Counted from the stretch's first letter, positions 30,885-41,504 are shown. The stretch is DNA of 64,000 nt from Dendrolimus kikuchii (GCA_019925095.2 CM034391.1:26587051-26651050), one strand, 5' to 3'. The notes: generated by a model from the letters alone, not told the origin. Translations and numbers: made by a program.

Positions 30885-31185
30885 ATCTAATATCTAGGTA
30901 CAAACAACTGACGATGACGCGACGTTGCCAACCAACTGACAATAAAACGAATAATCACAATAGCTGGTTGGATTCAGTGATTCCGTTTTCGCTACGTTGG
31001 TAACCGATCGAACGATAGCAACCAAAATAATTATGCTTTCTCTCTCTTTCTAAATGATTCCTAACTTGCAAAACAGAGAAGACGCGAGTATTGGCTAGCA
31101 ACTTAATCAACATTATCCAGCAACGCACAGACTAAGGAGAGATTAGCAAGATTTCACGAATATTGTTATGGACCAAAGACAACCT
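30885..31185. other. Unassigned stretch
   Basis: No family recognised. Several CAACxxACTGAC-like words, possibly part of the same host repeat as 31186-31841. Confidence 0.3.
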
Positions 31186-31841
31186 TATTTACAATATCGA
31201 CTACAAGCAAAAATGCGCGTATTAGTTGAAAACCTGCTTTGATACCGATATTCAGCAACGGTTATCAATTCCGGTATTTAAACCAAATATCGGCTAGATA
31301 CCCGTTGCCAAAAACTGCTGATAATGCCCATGTCTACTCAAAGGAAGATCTTCCAGCGAGGCTAATGTTCTTCCTCGCGGGCCTAGGCCCATCTCTTGTA
31401 GTTGAACATTTGTATACTTATATATATACTTTGTATGTTTCGGGAAACGTTTGTGACATCAATTATTGCACAGCACCATCTATTGGCTTGTAAGTGTTCC
31501 ACTACACTCGCAATAATGATACTGTGGATGATTACTAGAACAATACACAGGGAATATATGATTAGTATTCGGTGCCACAGTTCAAAATACGTGCTCAATT
31601 AGCATCATTCAAGGTACTTAACTCCAAAACGGTAAACAACAAGTCAATGCAATCCAATTTTCAGAACCCATTTTGACTACGCAGTTTGTGCTTATTTACA
31701 ATATCGACTACAAGCGAAAATGCGCGTACTAGTTGAAAACCTGCTTTGATACCGGTATTCGGCAACGGTTATCAATATCGGTATTGAAACCAAATATCGA
31801 CTAGATACCCGTTGCTAAAAATTGCTGATAACGCCCATGTC
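31186..31841 (+). repeat. Pair of 152-bp direct repeats
   Basis: Bases 31186-31337 and 31690-31841 are about 92% identical by eye (TTATTTACAATATCGACTAC ... AACGCCCATGTCTACT), 504 bases apart. The intervening 352 bases contain no recognised element. Each unit holds several CGGTAT/ATACCGs words and repeats of ATATCGnCTA. Confidence 0.75.
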
Positions 31842-32522
31842 TACTGGTAGAGAAGAAGCGGCGAAATACACTCTCCAGCAACACCATAGATAATATAAAA
31901 AGAAAACACACCTAAGCTAGTCTTTTGTGGTGGGTTTAGCGTTGTATGCGGGTGGGCTAGGAGCTCTTCGGCGTCTGTTCAGTAGCGGTGTGTAACTCCT
32001 GAGTGATTAACTCAAAAGATATATATCCGACGTGAAGAGTGATTAGATATGTATATCACTTGCGTTCAAAATGTGTCTTTATATATTTAACTCTTTAGTT
32101 CATTCCTGTTCCACGCGATGACTATAGATCCGAATGAGAAGAAACTAGACTAGAAAGAAAAGAGAAAGAATGATTAGCCCGCGTATTGCGCATGAGTAAA
32201 TGAACGAGGAAACCGAATATAATAGCAAGCCAAAATAAATTGTAACACTATAGTTTTATGGTGTAATTTTGTTTTAATGTAATTAATTTTATTATATTTT
32301 TCACTATTTGTTTATATTTTTTTCATATCAGCTTATCAGTATTCAGTATATCACTTACAGATCACTCATCTTGTCTGCATTTGAAACTGACACTATTTAC
32401 TGTAAAGATAAGGAGTTAAAGATATAAAAGAATGATATATATCTGTGTATCAAAAAGATATATATCACTCTTTTCTTCTTGGTGAGTGATTTTTACCATG
32501 ACTACTGTTCAGTCTGCATTTC
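31842..32522. other. Unassigned stretch
   Basis: No repeat family recognised. AGATATATATCNGACG and AGATATATATCACTCTT at about 32019 and 32456 are a repeated word; GAGTGATTA/GAGTGATTT recurs near both. No coding signal. Confidence 0.3.
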
Positions 32523-32536
32523 TGAAACTTTTTGTT

Positions 32537-33090
32537 TTTTTTTTTTTTTATTGGACTTGACTTTATGTTGTTGGTCTGAAGACCTTACAACTTTACCGGG
32601 GTCTTTGGGGCGAGTGCCTTCGCGAAGCGAAGGCGCTCGAGCCCGGGGGGGCAACTTGCTCGAGGGAGCTCCCTAAGGAGTTTTACCTCGGCTGGACTGT
32701 TGCCATGAATGGGGAATGAATTTAATGATGCCCACCATAGGGCGACACAAAATACTAATTGAGAACGGGCGACGGGTAATATAAAGCCCGAAGGGAAGGA
32801 TCACGGCGGGCCGGGATCGGTGGTTTGCGGTGGCCTACGCTATCTTACTGCCGTTTCGCAACGTGTTATGGCTGGGAGAGAAGAAACGGCGAAAGAAACT
32901 TCCCAGCAACACGCCTAGTCTATCCTGTGGGGTGAGCTATATCTCCTAGCGTCCCTCGCGGGGACGTGGAGAGATCTTGATTGGCGGCGTCTGAGACGCC
33001 GCCGTCTGTGTCTGTGTCTGTCTGTTGGTGCCTGCCAGCCTACTGTTCTAACCGTGGGCGGACTGATCCGGCCCAGCCGTTTCGTAATAA
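32537..33090 (-). mobile_element. LINE-H 3' end, copy 2, 14-bp duplication
   Basis: TGAAACTTTTTGTT is at 32523-32536 and 33091-33104. 554 bp: T-run, GC-rich UTR, then the block GACGTGGAGAGATCTTGATTGG and the GCCGCCGTCTGTGTCTGT repeat. It stops just inside the 3' end of the ORF. Confidence 0.92.
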
Positions 33091-33104
33091 TGAAACTTTT
33101 TGTT

Positions 33105-33569
33105 GGTAAAATCCAATAATAGAACTGGATACACGATAAAGCAACCATACTGCGATGCAGCACGACGGTGGCGCCATCTCTTAATGAATCTACAAAACTT
33201 CACATTCATCGAAACCGAAATACATTAACAACACTACACATATTGATCAGTAAAATTTTGCGGTGCATGCTTACCGGATAGTTTATTTAGATTAGTACTA
33301 CTTAATGCTACTTAAAGATAATGGACAATTATCTAACTCTACATGCGGGGGATATTTTACACATATTTGCATATTTCGTGTGTACCATGTTCTACTTTCA
33401 CATAAAACGTTGACGTGAGCAACGAGTCTTTTTAGCAACTTTTCTGTTCATTTGAGAATTTTATGTTGAATATTTATGAGTTGGTACGCCGAAGATTATG
33501 ATGTATTTAGGTTGTCTAGTTTTGTAAGCTGCTTTCAAAGAAAATTGTGGAAATGAGATTTTCATAAAC
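33105..33569. other. Unassigned stretch
   Basis: No repeat family or coding signal recognised; A+T-rich. Confidence 0.3.
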
Positions 33570-33581
33570 ACTTTTTATAAA

Positions 33582-33863
33582 GTGCTTATGAAAGAATGCA
33601 TGATGTAAGAATGACTAAACAGATATACAATGCAAAAGTGGATGGATGCAGAAGTCGTGGAAGGCCACGACACACCTTCCATGATCAAATTGATCGTGTA
33701 CTAGCGGAGGGTGATGTCAGGAGCCTTAAGAACAGACGAGTGTGCATGACAAGAGTTATGAATGTCAAAGAAGCAAGTGAGGTGTGTAAGAATGGGCCTA
33801 AATGGCGCTCTGTTGTTCGTGCCTACCCCGCAAGGGAACTGGCGTGAAGTTATGTATGTATGT
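33582..33863 (+). mobile_element. LINE-A copy 13, exact 12-bp duplication
   Basis: ACTTTTTATAAA is at 33570-33581 and 33864-33875. 83 codons are open (33596-33847). It has the NGPKW variant (GGGCCTAAATGG) shared with copies 7, 9, 15 and 18, against NKPKW in others, so at least two source lineages exist. Confidence 0.95.
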
Positions 33864-34028
33864 ACTTTTTATAAAAAAAAAGTATTTAGAATCGCAGTTA
33901 TTTTTTTTTTATGAATAGGTTCGCGTTTGACTGACATTGCACCATACATATTGCACCATATATACATATTGAATTTGAAACAACATCGTTATTGTCCGTA
34001 TGTACATTGCTCCTTTTTATATGGACAC

Positions 34029-34820
34029 TAGCTGCGCCCCGCGGTTTCACCCGCGTGGTGATGGAAAATCGTTATATTTTGGATAATTCACACTATCTAC
34101 ATGTATAAAAATCAATTGGTGTTTGTTAATCTCGCTAAAACTCGAGAACGGCTGGACTGATTTGGCTAATTTTGGTTTTGAATTATTTGTGGAAATCCAG
34201 GGAAGGTTTAAAAGGTGAGTAAATATGAAAAAATGCTTGGAATATAATAAAAACAACAATTTCGCTTTCCCTTAGAAACTATTCCTACCTGTCAAACATT
34301 TGATGTTTGTCCCGTCGTTTAGAAATGAATTAAATTTAAAAGTCGTTCAGAAATCAAATTAAATTTAAAAGTGAAGTTTTTTTTTTAATTTTTTTGGTTT
34401 TGAATGTCTTACGTATTCCACAATTATCATTGAGATTTTTTATTTATTGCTTCTGAGGTGGTACGAAATTTGCCGGGTCAGCTAATCTTAATATATATAA
34501 ATCTCGTGTCACAATGTTTGTCCTCAATGGACTCCTAAACTACTTGACCGATTTTAATCAAATTTGCACACCGTGTGCAGTTTGATCCGACTTGAAAGAT
34601 AGGATAGCTAACATTTGGACCCGGTAGGTGGCGCTGGAATCGGGTTCTAAATTTTATTAGTTCAGGGCAGAACAACGTCTGCCGGGACAGCTAGTATCTT
34701 TATAAATTACAGCCCATGTTTTCAACAAAATCCATTCAGTAGTTATTGCGTGAAAGAGTAACAAACATACATCCATACATTCGTACAAACTTTCGCGTTT
34801 ATAATATTAGTAGGATGAAC
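34029..34820. mobile_element. Three-level nest of Helitron-like elements
   Basis: Outer element: CTAGCTGCGCCCCGCGG at 34029, resuming at 34692 with ACAGCCCATGTTTTCAAC and ending TTATAATATTAGTAGG. Inside are a T element (about 34088-34485, ending GCCGGGTCAGCTAA) and another (about 34490-34692, ending GCCGGGACAGCTAG, with GGTAGGTGGCGCTGG). The CTAG ends and AT-flanked insertion suit Helitron or Lep1 types; the assignment is inferred. Confidence 0.5.
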
Positions 34821-34899
34821 AAACGTAATAACTATGTTACCAACAAAACAGCAGTCTCCAATATATTATATTTGTTATCTACACTAATATCGTAAAGAG

Positions 34900-35400
34900 G
34901 AAAGATTTGTAATTTTGTAAGGAATAAACTCAAAAACTACTGGACCGATTTCAAAATCGAAATGTGTGCTTGGACACATAGTAGAAGTGAAACTTCAACG
35001 GACAAGTGGAAAAACGAATGGCAACAACATTTTAACTTGAAGTTTTACGGGCAGGTTTTCAAATTGGACAAGTACATTAACAATCTGCCCGTAAAAGTTC
35101 AAGTTAAAATTCTGTTGCCATTCGTTAAAACATTTGTCCGTTGAAGTTTAGTTTACTGCAAATTATGATTTGGTTAGGTTAGGTACATTTTAGTGAATGC
35201 ATTTTTTATTTTATCATATTTTATTTTATCAAAAAAAAACTGACTCGATCCAGAACCAAAAAAACATCCATAGTCTACTCTAAAACTATGTCACCTTCAC
35301 CACGCGATATACCTTCTACCCCCTCCACGCGGCCGTAACGCCCTTTCGTGACTAAAAAAATCCTAATACTAGACGGGGGGTCTATACAGAAGTTTCAAAT
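34900..35400 (-). repeat. Repeat J, copy 2, with hairpin
   Basis: Arms AACTTCAACGGACAAGTGG...TTTTACGGGCAG (34993-35056) and CTGCCCGTAAAAGTT...GTCCGTTGAAGTT (35083-35147) are inverted with few mismatches around a loop of about 26 bases. Bases 35160-35400 are the complement of 11440-11660. LINE-A copy 14 follows at once. Confidence 0.65.
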
Positions 35401-35403
35401 CTG

Positions 35404-35733
35404 GTTGGTTGGTCTGAAAGAGAGTGTCGGGGTGAAGGTAAGGAAAGGAATGCTCCGGTGGTTCGGGCATGTGGAAAGAGTGCATAATGAAAGGATGACA
35501 AAACAGATATACAATGCAAAAGTGGATAGATGCAGAAGTCTTGGAAGGCCACGACACACCTTCCATGATCAAATTGATCGTGTACTAGCAGAAGGTGATG
35601 TCAGGAGCCTTAAGAACTGACGAGCGTGCATGACAAGAGCTATGAATGTCAATGAAGCGAGTGAGGTGTGTAAGAAGAAGCCTGAATGGCGCTCTGTTGT
35701 TCGTGCCTACCCCGCAAGGGAACTGGCGTGAAG
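35404..35733 (+). mobile_element. LINE-A copy 14, without the ATGT tail
   Basis: Starts GTTGGTCTGAAAGAGAG and runs through the stop context CTGGCGTGAAG, then AGAGAAAGAGC instead of TTATGTATG. A stop interrupts at 35618 (AACTGA). No duplication found. Confidence 0.88.
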
Positions 35734-35995
35734 AGAGAAAGAGCTTGGTGGCGATCGCATTATACGCATTCAATAAAGAAAATTAGTAGACATATTGTTT
35801 TGGACAGCATGCATTGGTGCTGTGAAAACCTAACATCCTTGTACACGCATTAACTCAATAATTATATTCTATTCTGTTCCGCTCTGTTCTATTCTGCTCT
35901 GTTATGTTCTATTCTAGAAAATGTTGCTTAAATCAGACAACACACTTTTTCATTCATACATTAGTATGACGCACATTTCTTAAATTTCAACTCCC
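35734..35995. other. Unassigned, with a pentamer-rich tract
   Basis: Bases 35866-35919 repeat TTCTA, CTGTT and CTCTG pentamers. No family recognised elsewhere in the stretch. Confidence 0.4.
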
Positions 35996-36005
35996 ATGAC
36001 ACTTA

Positions 36006-36566
36006 ACATACATACATAACTTCACGCCAGTTCCCTTGCGGGGTAGGCACGAACAACAGAGCGCCATTTAGGCCCATTCTTACACACCTCACTTGCTTCT
36101 TTGACATTCATAACTCTTGTCATGCACGCTCGTCTGTTCTTAAGGCTCCTGACATCACCCTCCGCTAGTACACGATCAATTTGGTCATGGAAGGTGTGTC
36201 GTGGCCTTCCACGACTTCTGCATCCATCCACTTTTGCATTGTATATCTGTTGAGTCATTCTTTCATCATGCATTCTTTCCACATTCCTTTCCTTACCTTC
36301 ACCCCGACACTTTCTTTCAGACCAACTCTTTTTCTTACTTCGGTATTACGAACGCGGTCCGCGAGCGTCACTCCGCAGATTTTGCGCAGTGCTCGCATCT
36401 CGACCGCGTTTACTCTACTTTCATGCTCTCTCTTCCATACCCAACTCTCGCTTCCATACGTGAGCGTAGGTACCAGCATCGCGTTGTGTATGGCGAGCTG
36501 GGCCTTCTGGCTGAGGTTCTTAGCGCCTAGAAGTTTACCTAACGCTCCATTCAAACTATTCCCCAA
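36006..36566 (-). mobile_element. LINE-A copy 15, 561 bp, exact 10-bp duplication
   Basis: ATGACACTTA is at 35996-36005 and 36567-36576. It is open from MGNSLNGALGKLLGAKNLSQ for 103 codons (36255-36566), then an 18-base deletion and shift near 36280 remove the RWFGHV words and the frame continues at 36022-36282. Second-longest copy. Confidence 0.95.
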
Positions 36567-36659
36567 ATGACACTTATTCTAATTAATTCTGCGTACAACG
36601 GAACACAAACCAACTTGACTGATAACTACTTTTATTTTTCCTTCCACCCATTTTAATAT

Positions 36660-36985
36660 TATATAAAATTATTAGAGCTAGGCATGTTTGCTGAAGAGTT
36701 TCTTGCGCCGCTTCTTCTCTTCAAGCCATAACATGTTGCGAAGCGGTAGTAAATTAGATTAGGCTCCCATAGATTAAATAGTAACCATAAACAAAATTAA
36801 AAATGAAATAATTAAAATTAACAAGTTGGCGGTAGGCTAAATAAAACTTTAACAATACTCGTTGACACTTGACATCTTTGTCTTCCGTGATCACGGCCAC
36901 TGAAAAGTGGCCGAAACGTCGGAAAAACCAAAATCAAATAAAATTACCGCGCTTAAAACCGTTAAAACGTAGTTTTATTATAGAC
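36660..36985 (-). mobile_element. Foldback element G, copy 2
   Basis: AAGTTGGCGGTAGGCTAAAT matches the complement of 3725-3750, and GGCCGAAACGTCGG plus TTAAAACCGTTAAAACGTAG the arm. It is preceded by TTTCTTGCGCCGCTTCTTCT, a phrase also found in LINE-H and repeat R, so the left edge is uncertain. Confidence 0.6.
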
Positions 36986-37215
36986 ACTTAACAATGTTAA
37001 GATATAAATATTTAATATAGCAAGGCGACGTCCTCTGAACGTTTCCTAACTTTTTATCCACAAAATGGATTACCTTTCGGGGGGGTTCATTAATTTTGCG
37101 TCATTGTCGCAGATTCATCCCCAGGGGAGGACTGGCACTCCGGCACTCGAGTGCGGAGATGGAATTATTCAGGAATTGTACGAAATTAGCCAGTGTTCTC
37201 TTATTTTATATGAAT
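36986..37215. other. Unassigned stretch
   Basis: No repeat family or coding signal recognised. Confidence 0.3.
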
Positions 37216-37219
37216 TAAT

Positions 37220-37740
37220 AGTACATTATGGTACTAGTGTGTAACATTGGTGATTACCGCCGAGGCGCCATTGAGACTCGAGCCGTAGGCGAGGGTCTTA
37301 AGAGAGCCGAGGACGGTAATCATCAATACACACGTGTATCATACGACGTTTTTCAACACACTTGTGAATAAAATAACAACAAAAACTCATTTTATTTAGT
37401 AGATAAAAAAAAGTTATATATGAGTGAAAGTTTTATTTATTAAACACGTACGAGTTAAAATTATCTATTTAAATAAGAAGTTGCATGAAATGAGCAATAG
37501 GAACATTAATTTATTTGTTCTATAGAACACGATCTTTTTTTTTGAATAAAATCTTTTTTAAGAACAAAGCAACTCAACCAATAAAATTTAAAAAAAAAAT
37601 CTATAACTCACTAGTGAGTTATAATGTTTTTTACTCACAGTTTGATAATGGGTGTCATTCTGTGCCTAATTGCGGTGACCATAGAGCCACTTTATGAGCA
37701 AGTGTGTTGAAAAGTATCTTATACAATCTTATACATTACT
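37220..37740. mobile_element. Element W, inverted-repeat DNA element
   Basis: TTTTCAACACACTTG (37350-37364) and its complement (37699-37713) form a pair about 365 bases apart. To the left, GTGTGTAACATTGGTGATTACCG (about 37230) folds with CGGTAATCATCAATACACAC (about 37313). A 22-base perfect palindrome TATAACTCACT/AGTGAGTTATA is at 37602-37623. No coding capacity; target duplication not identified. Confidence 0.5.
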
Positions 37741-37842
37741 AGACAAATTTCGTTCGCGTTGCCACGAAAAGAAAGAAAGGAAACAGGTACATTGTTAGGA
37801 CGAACATACGTAATTCTAAATATAATAATAATAAAAATTCTA

Positions 37843-38040
37843 CACACCTTCTATGATCAAATTGATCGTGTACTAGCAGAATGTCAGTGATGTCAGGAGC
37901 CTTAAGAACAGACGAGCTTGCGTGACAAGGGTTATGAATGTCAAAGAGGCAAGCGAGGTGTGTAAGAATAAGCCTAAATGGCACTCTGTTGTTCGTGCCT
38001 ACCCCGCAAGGGAACTGGCGTGAAGTTATGTATGTATGTA
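37843..38040 (+). mobile_element. LINE-A copy 16, exact 11-bp duplication
   Basis: TAAAAATTCTA is at 37832-37842 and 38041-38051. The right duplication copy touches the first base of a SINE-B, so LINE-A inserted just 5' of SINE-B. A small insertion (GAATGTCAGTGATGTC) breaks the frame. Confidence 0.94.
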
Positions 38041-38051
38041 TAAAAATTCTA

Positions 38052-38286
38052 TCCATGCAGGAACCCACAGCCAGGTGGTAGGATGGCTACCACCCCTGGT
38101 GTAAAATATGTCGCCATAACAACCTTGAGTTGTGTTCCGGCATCAGTGACTACTGACCAAGTTCCAGTCTCCCTTAAGAGAGCAGCAGCGCATTTGTAGC
38201 ACCTTTGGTGTTGCAATTGTCCATAGGCGATGGTAACCGCTTTCCATCAAGTGGGCCGTCTGCTTGTCTGCTGATCTCCTGCAATT
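38052..38286 (+). mobile_element. SINE-B with internal deletions
   Basis: Begins TCCATGCAGGAAC and jumps straight to CCCACAGCCAGG, losing about 57 bases. It also lacks GCATTTGCCCGACT and duplicates GACTACT. The 3' end is normal. Confidence 0.88.
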
Positions 38287-38289
38287 AAA

Positions 38290-38690
38290 ATAATAATAAT
38301 AATACTTGTATTTTAATCTAATTAATTCTCATTCATAAACAAAAGTAGGTCAAGTTCAAGGTCAATCTTTTGGCATTTGGCTTTTGATGTTTGACAAGTG
38401 CTACCTTAAGAAAAACATAGCAACAACATTCTTTTGATCTACGCTATGATTACCATTCATGTATAATCATAATTTCTAATCATAAAATAAATTATATATA
38501 AATATCTACTTCAATTTTCTCATTTATTCTAATAAATTTAATTTACCAATTACTAAATTATCTACTTTTGTTATTGTTAATCAATGCCTATATGCCTATG
38601 TTAGCCAGGACGTAAGGATACGACTAACCAATGAGAGATGTGTATGTATAAAACTCGCTCTCATTGGTGGGAATTCAAAAAATGTAAAAA
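38290..38690. other. Unassigned stretch
   Basis: No family recognised. ACCAATGAGAG and CTCTCATTGGT near 38617 and 38660 form a small inverted pair flanking TATAAAA. Confidence 0.3.
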
Positions 38691-38695
38691 TTAAT

Positions 38696-39402
38696 AAACT
38701 TCGTTTAAAAAAACCGACTTCAAAAACTAAAAAGTATAGAATAACTTATTTCTAAAGCTATTATTATTAATATATATTATCTAAAACATCTTGAAGTCGG
38801 TGCAAAGTAAAACATAAAAATTACTATATTTTGAAAATTACTAAGCACCGACTTTAAGATGTTTTAGATAATATATATTAATAATAATAGCTTTAGAAAT
38901 AAGTTATTTTATACTTTTTAGTTTTTGAAGTCGGTTTTTTTAAACGAAGTTTTTTTATTACTTTTTAGTGTCTAGCTATGTATGGGTAGACCTACGAAAG
39001 GTGCCGCGCTCCTTAAAAAATATAGGTCCCAAGAAACGGGAACAAATAAATGTTCGTAAAATGAAAACTACTGGGCCAAACTATATTAAATTTTTAGGGG
39101 ACCAAATGGCAACTATTCCGTATCAAACTAAATAAGAATCACGTAAATCAGATCATAAATCTCAGAGTAATCGGTGTACATATGGAACGGAATGGAAATT
39201 TTTTCATAAAAAATGTTCATAAAATGATAACTACGGGGCCAAACTATGTTAAATTTTTAGGGGACCAAATGGAAGCTATTCCGCGTCGAACAAAAAAAGA
39301 ATCATGTAAATCGGATCATAAATCTCGGAGTAATCGGTGAACATACATAAAAAAAAGATCCCGACGAATTGAGAACCTCCTCCTTTTTTTGAAGTCGGTT
39401 AA
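38696..39402. mobile_element. Element U: long palindrome plus tandem units, GAAGTCGGTT ends
   Basis: Inverted arms 38696-38803 and 38845-38952 (108 bases each, only a few mismatches, 41-base loop). Then two tandem units of about 161 bases (39046-39206 and 39207-39360; ACTACTGGGCCAAACTATAT and ACTACGGGGCCAAACTATGT). It ends with TTTTTTGAAGTCGGTT. AACCGACTTC/GAAGTCGGTT occurs four times, at every arm boundary. Non-coding. Confidence 0.65.
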
Positions 39403-39532
39403 AAAGACACGAGTTTTGAGTTCAGTTGTTGAAAATAGCATATATTTAATTTAAGAAATGCCTAATATAAAGATTTAAATCTTCACATCTATGATTTCGA
39501 CGTACGCCACTAGATGGCGTTGTTCATTTTAG

Positions 39533-40072
39533 ATACATCGATGTTTTTTATCACCATTTACATAAACTTTTGTCGCTTGATCCTGCGACGCATATGAAAC
39601 ATCGTTTTATTAACATCGATGTATCGCCCAAAACCACCTTAGCACACCTTATGTTATGTTTATTCTATTTATATGTCTTTTGCTTTATCCAACATTCAGT
39701 ACCGTACTTAGGTACTATTCAACAGCGTAGGCATACACTAACATATCCCTATCACCATTTAAAATAAATTTACATCTAAGGAAGATTGTCATTTTTAATA
39801 GAAATGGAAGAAATAAGTATAACAATCAACTTTTATATTATAAATTATTATTGGCAATAAGAAAATTTATGAAAAAAATAATATAAAGAAAATCTGTGTA
39901 GATCACAGATAGAGCGCAAGATGGCGCGTTATGTCTATGTAGGATAAAACATCGTTCATAAAACATCGATCTTGAACAACGATGTATCGTCGATGTTTTG
40001 GTTTCAACATCGATGTTAAAACATCGATTTTTATGAACGATACATCGATTTTTGAAAACATCGATGTTTTGT
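39533..40072. repeat. ATCGAT / ACATCGATGT cluster
   Basis: At least seven ATCGAT words in two groups (39533-39625 and 39945-40072), many within ACATCGATGT palindromes, and TTTTGGGCG / GTTTGGGCC near the inner and outer edges. Likely the subterminal repeats of an unidentified DNA transposon, with binding-site-like spacing. Confidence 0.5.
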
Positions 40073-40077
40073 TTGGG

Positions 40078-40225
40078 CCGTCCTAAATATCGCTGGAAGG
40101 ACAGTAGAGGCGGATCTGTCGGAGCTAGGAGCCAGTAATTGGCAAAAACCGCATAGGACCGAGAAAAGTGACATGCTCTCGTTTCGGAGGCCAAGACCCA
40201 CTTTGGGTCGCTGAGCCAACGAGGA
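40078..40225 (+). pseudogene. LINE ORF2 C-terminal fragment (family Q)
   Basis: In shifting frames it reads PKYRWKDS, then VEADLSELGASNWQK, then AQDREK and LVSEAKTHFGSLSQRGSK. These words resemble the C-terminal end of another lepidopteran LINE reverse transcriptase (RWxDxVExDLxEL). At least two frameshifts and a stop; no catalytic motif remains. Confidence 0.5.
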
Positions 40226-40775
40226 AGTAAGTAAGAGTATATGGCTACCACGAATGGGCGCCAGAGTCAAATTGCCGGCTAGTGTGGACGGTCCTGCGTC
40301 CAGCTGTGGACGGTTATTGGTTGACGACGATATGGCTAAGCAGTGATTATTTTATTTTAATCGTCGCCTAAATGTCTATCCACACCAGCCTAAGGCAGAC
40401 TATAAGAAAGGCCCCGACTTTTAAACAGTTTACCTATAATTCAAACTATATCTTGTATATGTATATAACTTATGTGTATATTTGTATATATAGCATAGTT
40501 ATATATTTATTATTAAAATGTAAGTAAGTACAATAATTATGTATATCACCATCGCCACTCCTAATCAGCAATATTCTTGCCACGGTTTGTCTGGAAGAGA
40601 TTGCGTTTAAGCGAAAAAACCGCCCTTTTAAAACAGTTAGAATAATACTAGTTCGTAAGTTTTCTGTAATGGTGTACATTAAAGTGTACATCTATCCATC
40701 TAGAACTATGTTTTGAAAATTAAATAATGTTTTTTTAACTTTTCGCTACTAATATCGCGCAACTAGTAGTAGTTA
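40226..40775. other. Unassigned stretch
   Basis: GCCGGCTAGTGTGGACGGTC and GTCCAGCTGTGGACGGTTAT are probably the 3' UTR of the LINE fragment to the left. The rest is A+T-rich with nothing recognised. Confidence 0.3.
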
Positions 40776-40779
40776 CCAC

Positions 40780-40965
40780 GCTTAAAACCGTTAAAACCTT
40801 ATTATATACTTTGACAGTTTAAACGCGGCATTTTATTTCATTTTTACTTTGAATTTGTCCTCCGTTTTCACGGCTACCAAAAAGTAGCGGAAACGTTGAA
40901 ATAAACATCAAATAAAAGGCCGTGATTAAAACCGTTAATATGTAATTCTAATTATGTGTTGTACT
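40780..40965. mobile_element. Foldback element G, diverged short copy
   Basis: GCTTAAAACCGTTAAAACCTT at the left, GATTAAAACCGTTAATATG at the right, TAGCGGAAACGTTGAAATAA inside. Older than the other copies. Confidence 0.5.
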
Positions 40966-41178
40966 AGACGCGACAACTTAATAAAATACTAAAGTTTTCT
41001 TAGATAAAGAAAATAAAGTTTGTAACACGGAGGTTTCATTCATCAACGCCAACCTCTACAAAAGTTTACGAATAATATATAAAGTTCACGTCACGAAAGA
41101 CAGACTCGCCTATGTCTGTCATATTATAAGACGTTTTCTGATAACTATATAAATCCAAATTTATCTCTTACGTCAATT
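40966..41178. other. Unassigned stretch
   Basis: No repeat family or coding signal recognised. Confidence 0.3.
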
Positions 41179-41411
41179 ATGGTGGTAGGGCATTTGCCCG
41201 ACTGGATGGCTACCTCCCCTGGTCTAAAGTATGTCGCCATAACAACCTTGAGTTGTGTTCCGGCATTAGTGACCAGGTTCCAGTTTCCCTTAAGAGAGCA
41301 GCAGCGCATTTGTAGCAACTTGCTGTTGTAAATGTCCATAGGCGATGGTAACCGCTTTACATCGAGTGGGCCGTCTGCCTGTCTGCTGATCTCCTGCCAT
41401 AGAAAAAAAAA
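41179..41411 (+). mobile_element. SINE-B, 5'-truncated
   Basis: Starts GGTGGTAGGGCATTTGCCCG; ends CTCCTGCCATAGAAAAAAAA. Confidence 0.87.
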
Positions 41412-41504
41412 ATTATCTTGTGGTATCTTACAATATATAAACTATTGGCCCATGGGGGCCAAGTTCCCACAAATTATTTCAAAATATTAAAAAACGTCTA
41501 GTCG

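Noticed and set aside
31186..31841. Pair of LTRs
   Set aside because: No TG...CA ends, primer binding site or coding region; kept only as a direct repeat.
34962..35144. 60-codon frame
   Set aside because: Runs through the hairpin of repeat J.
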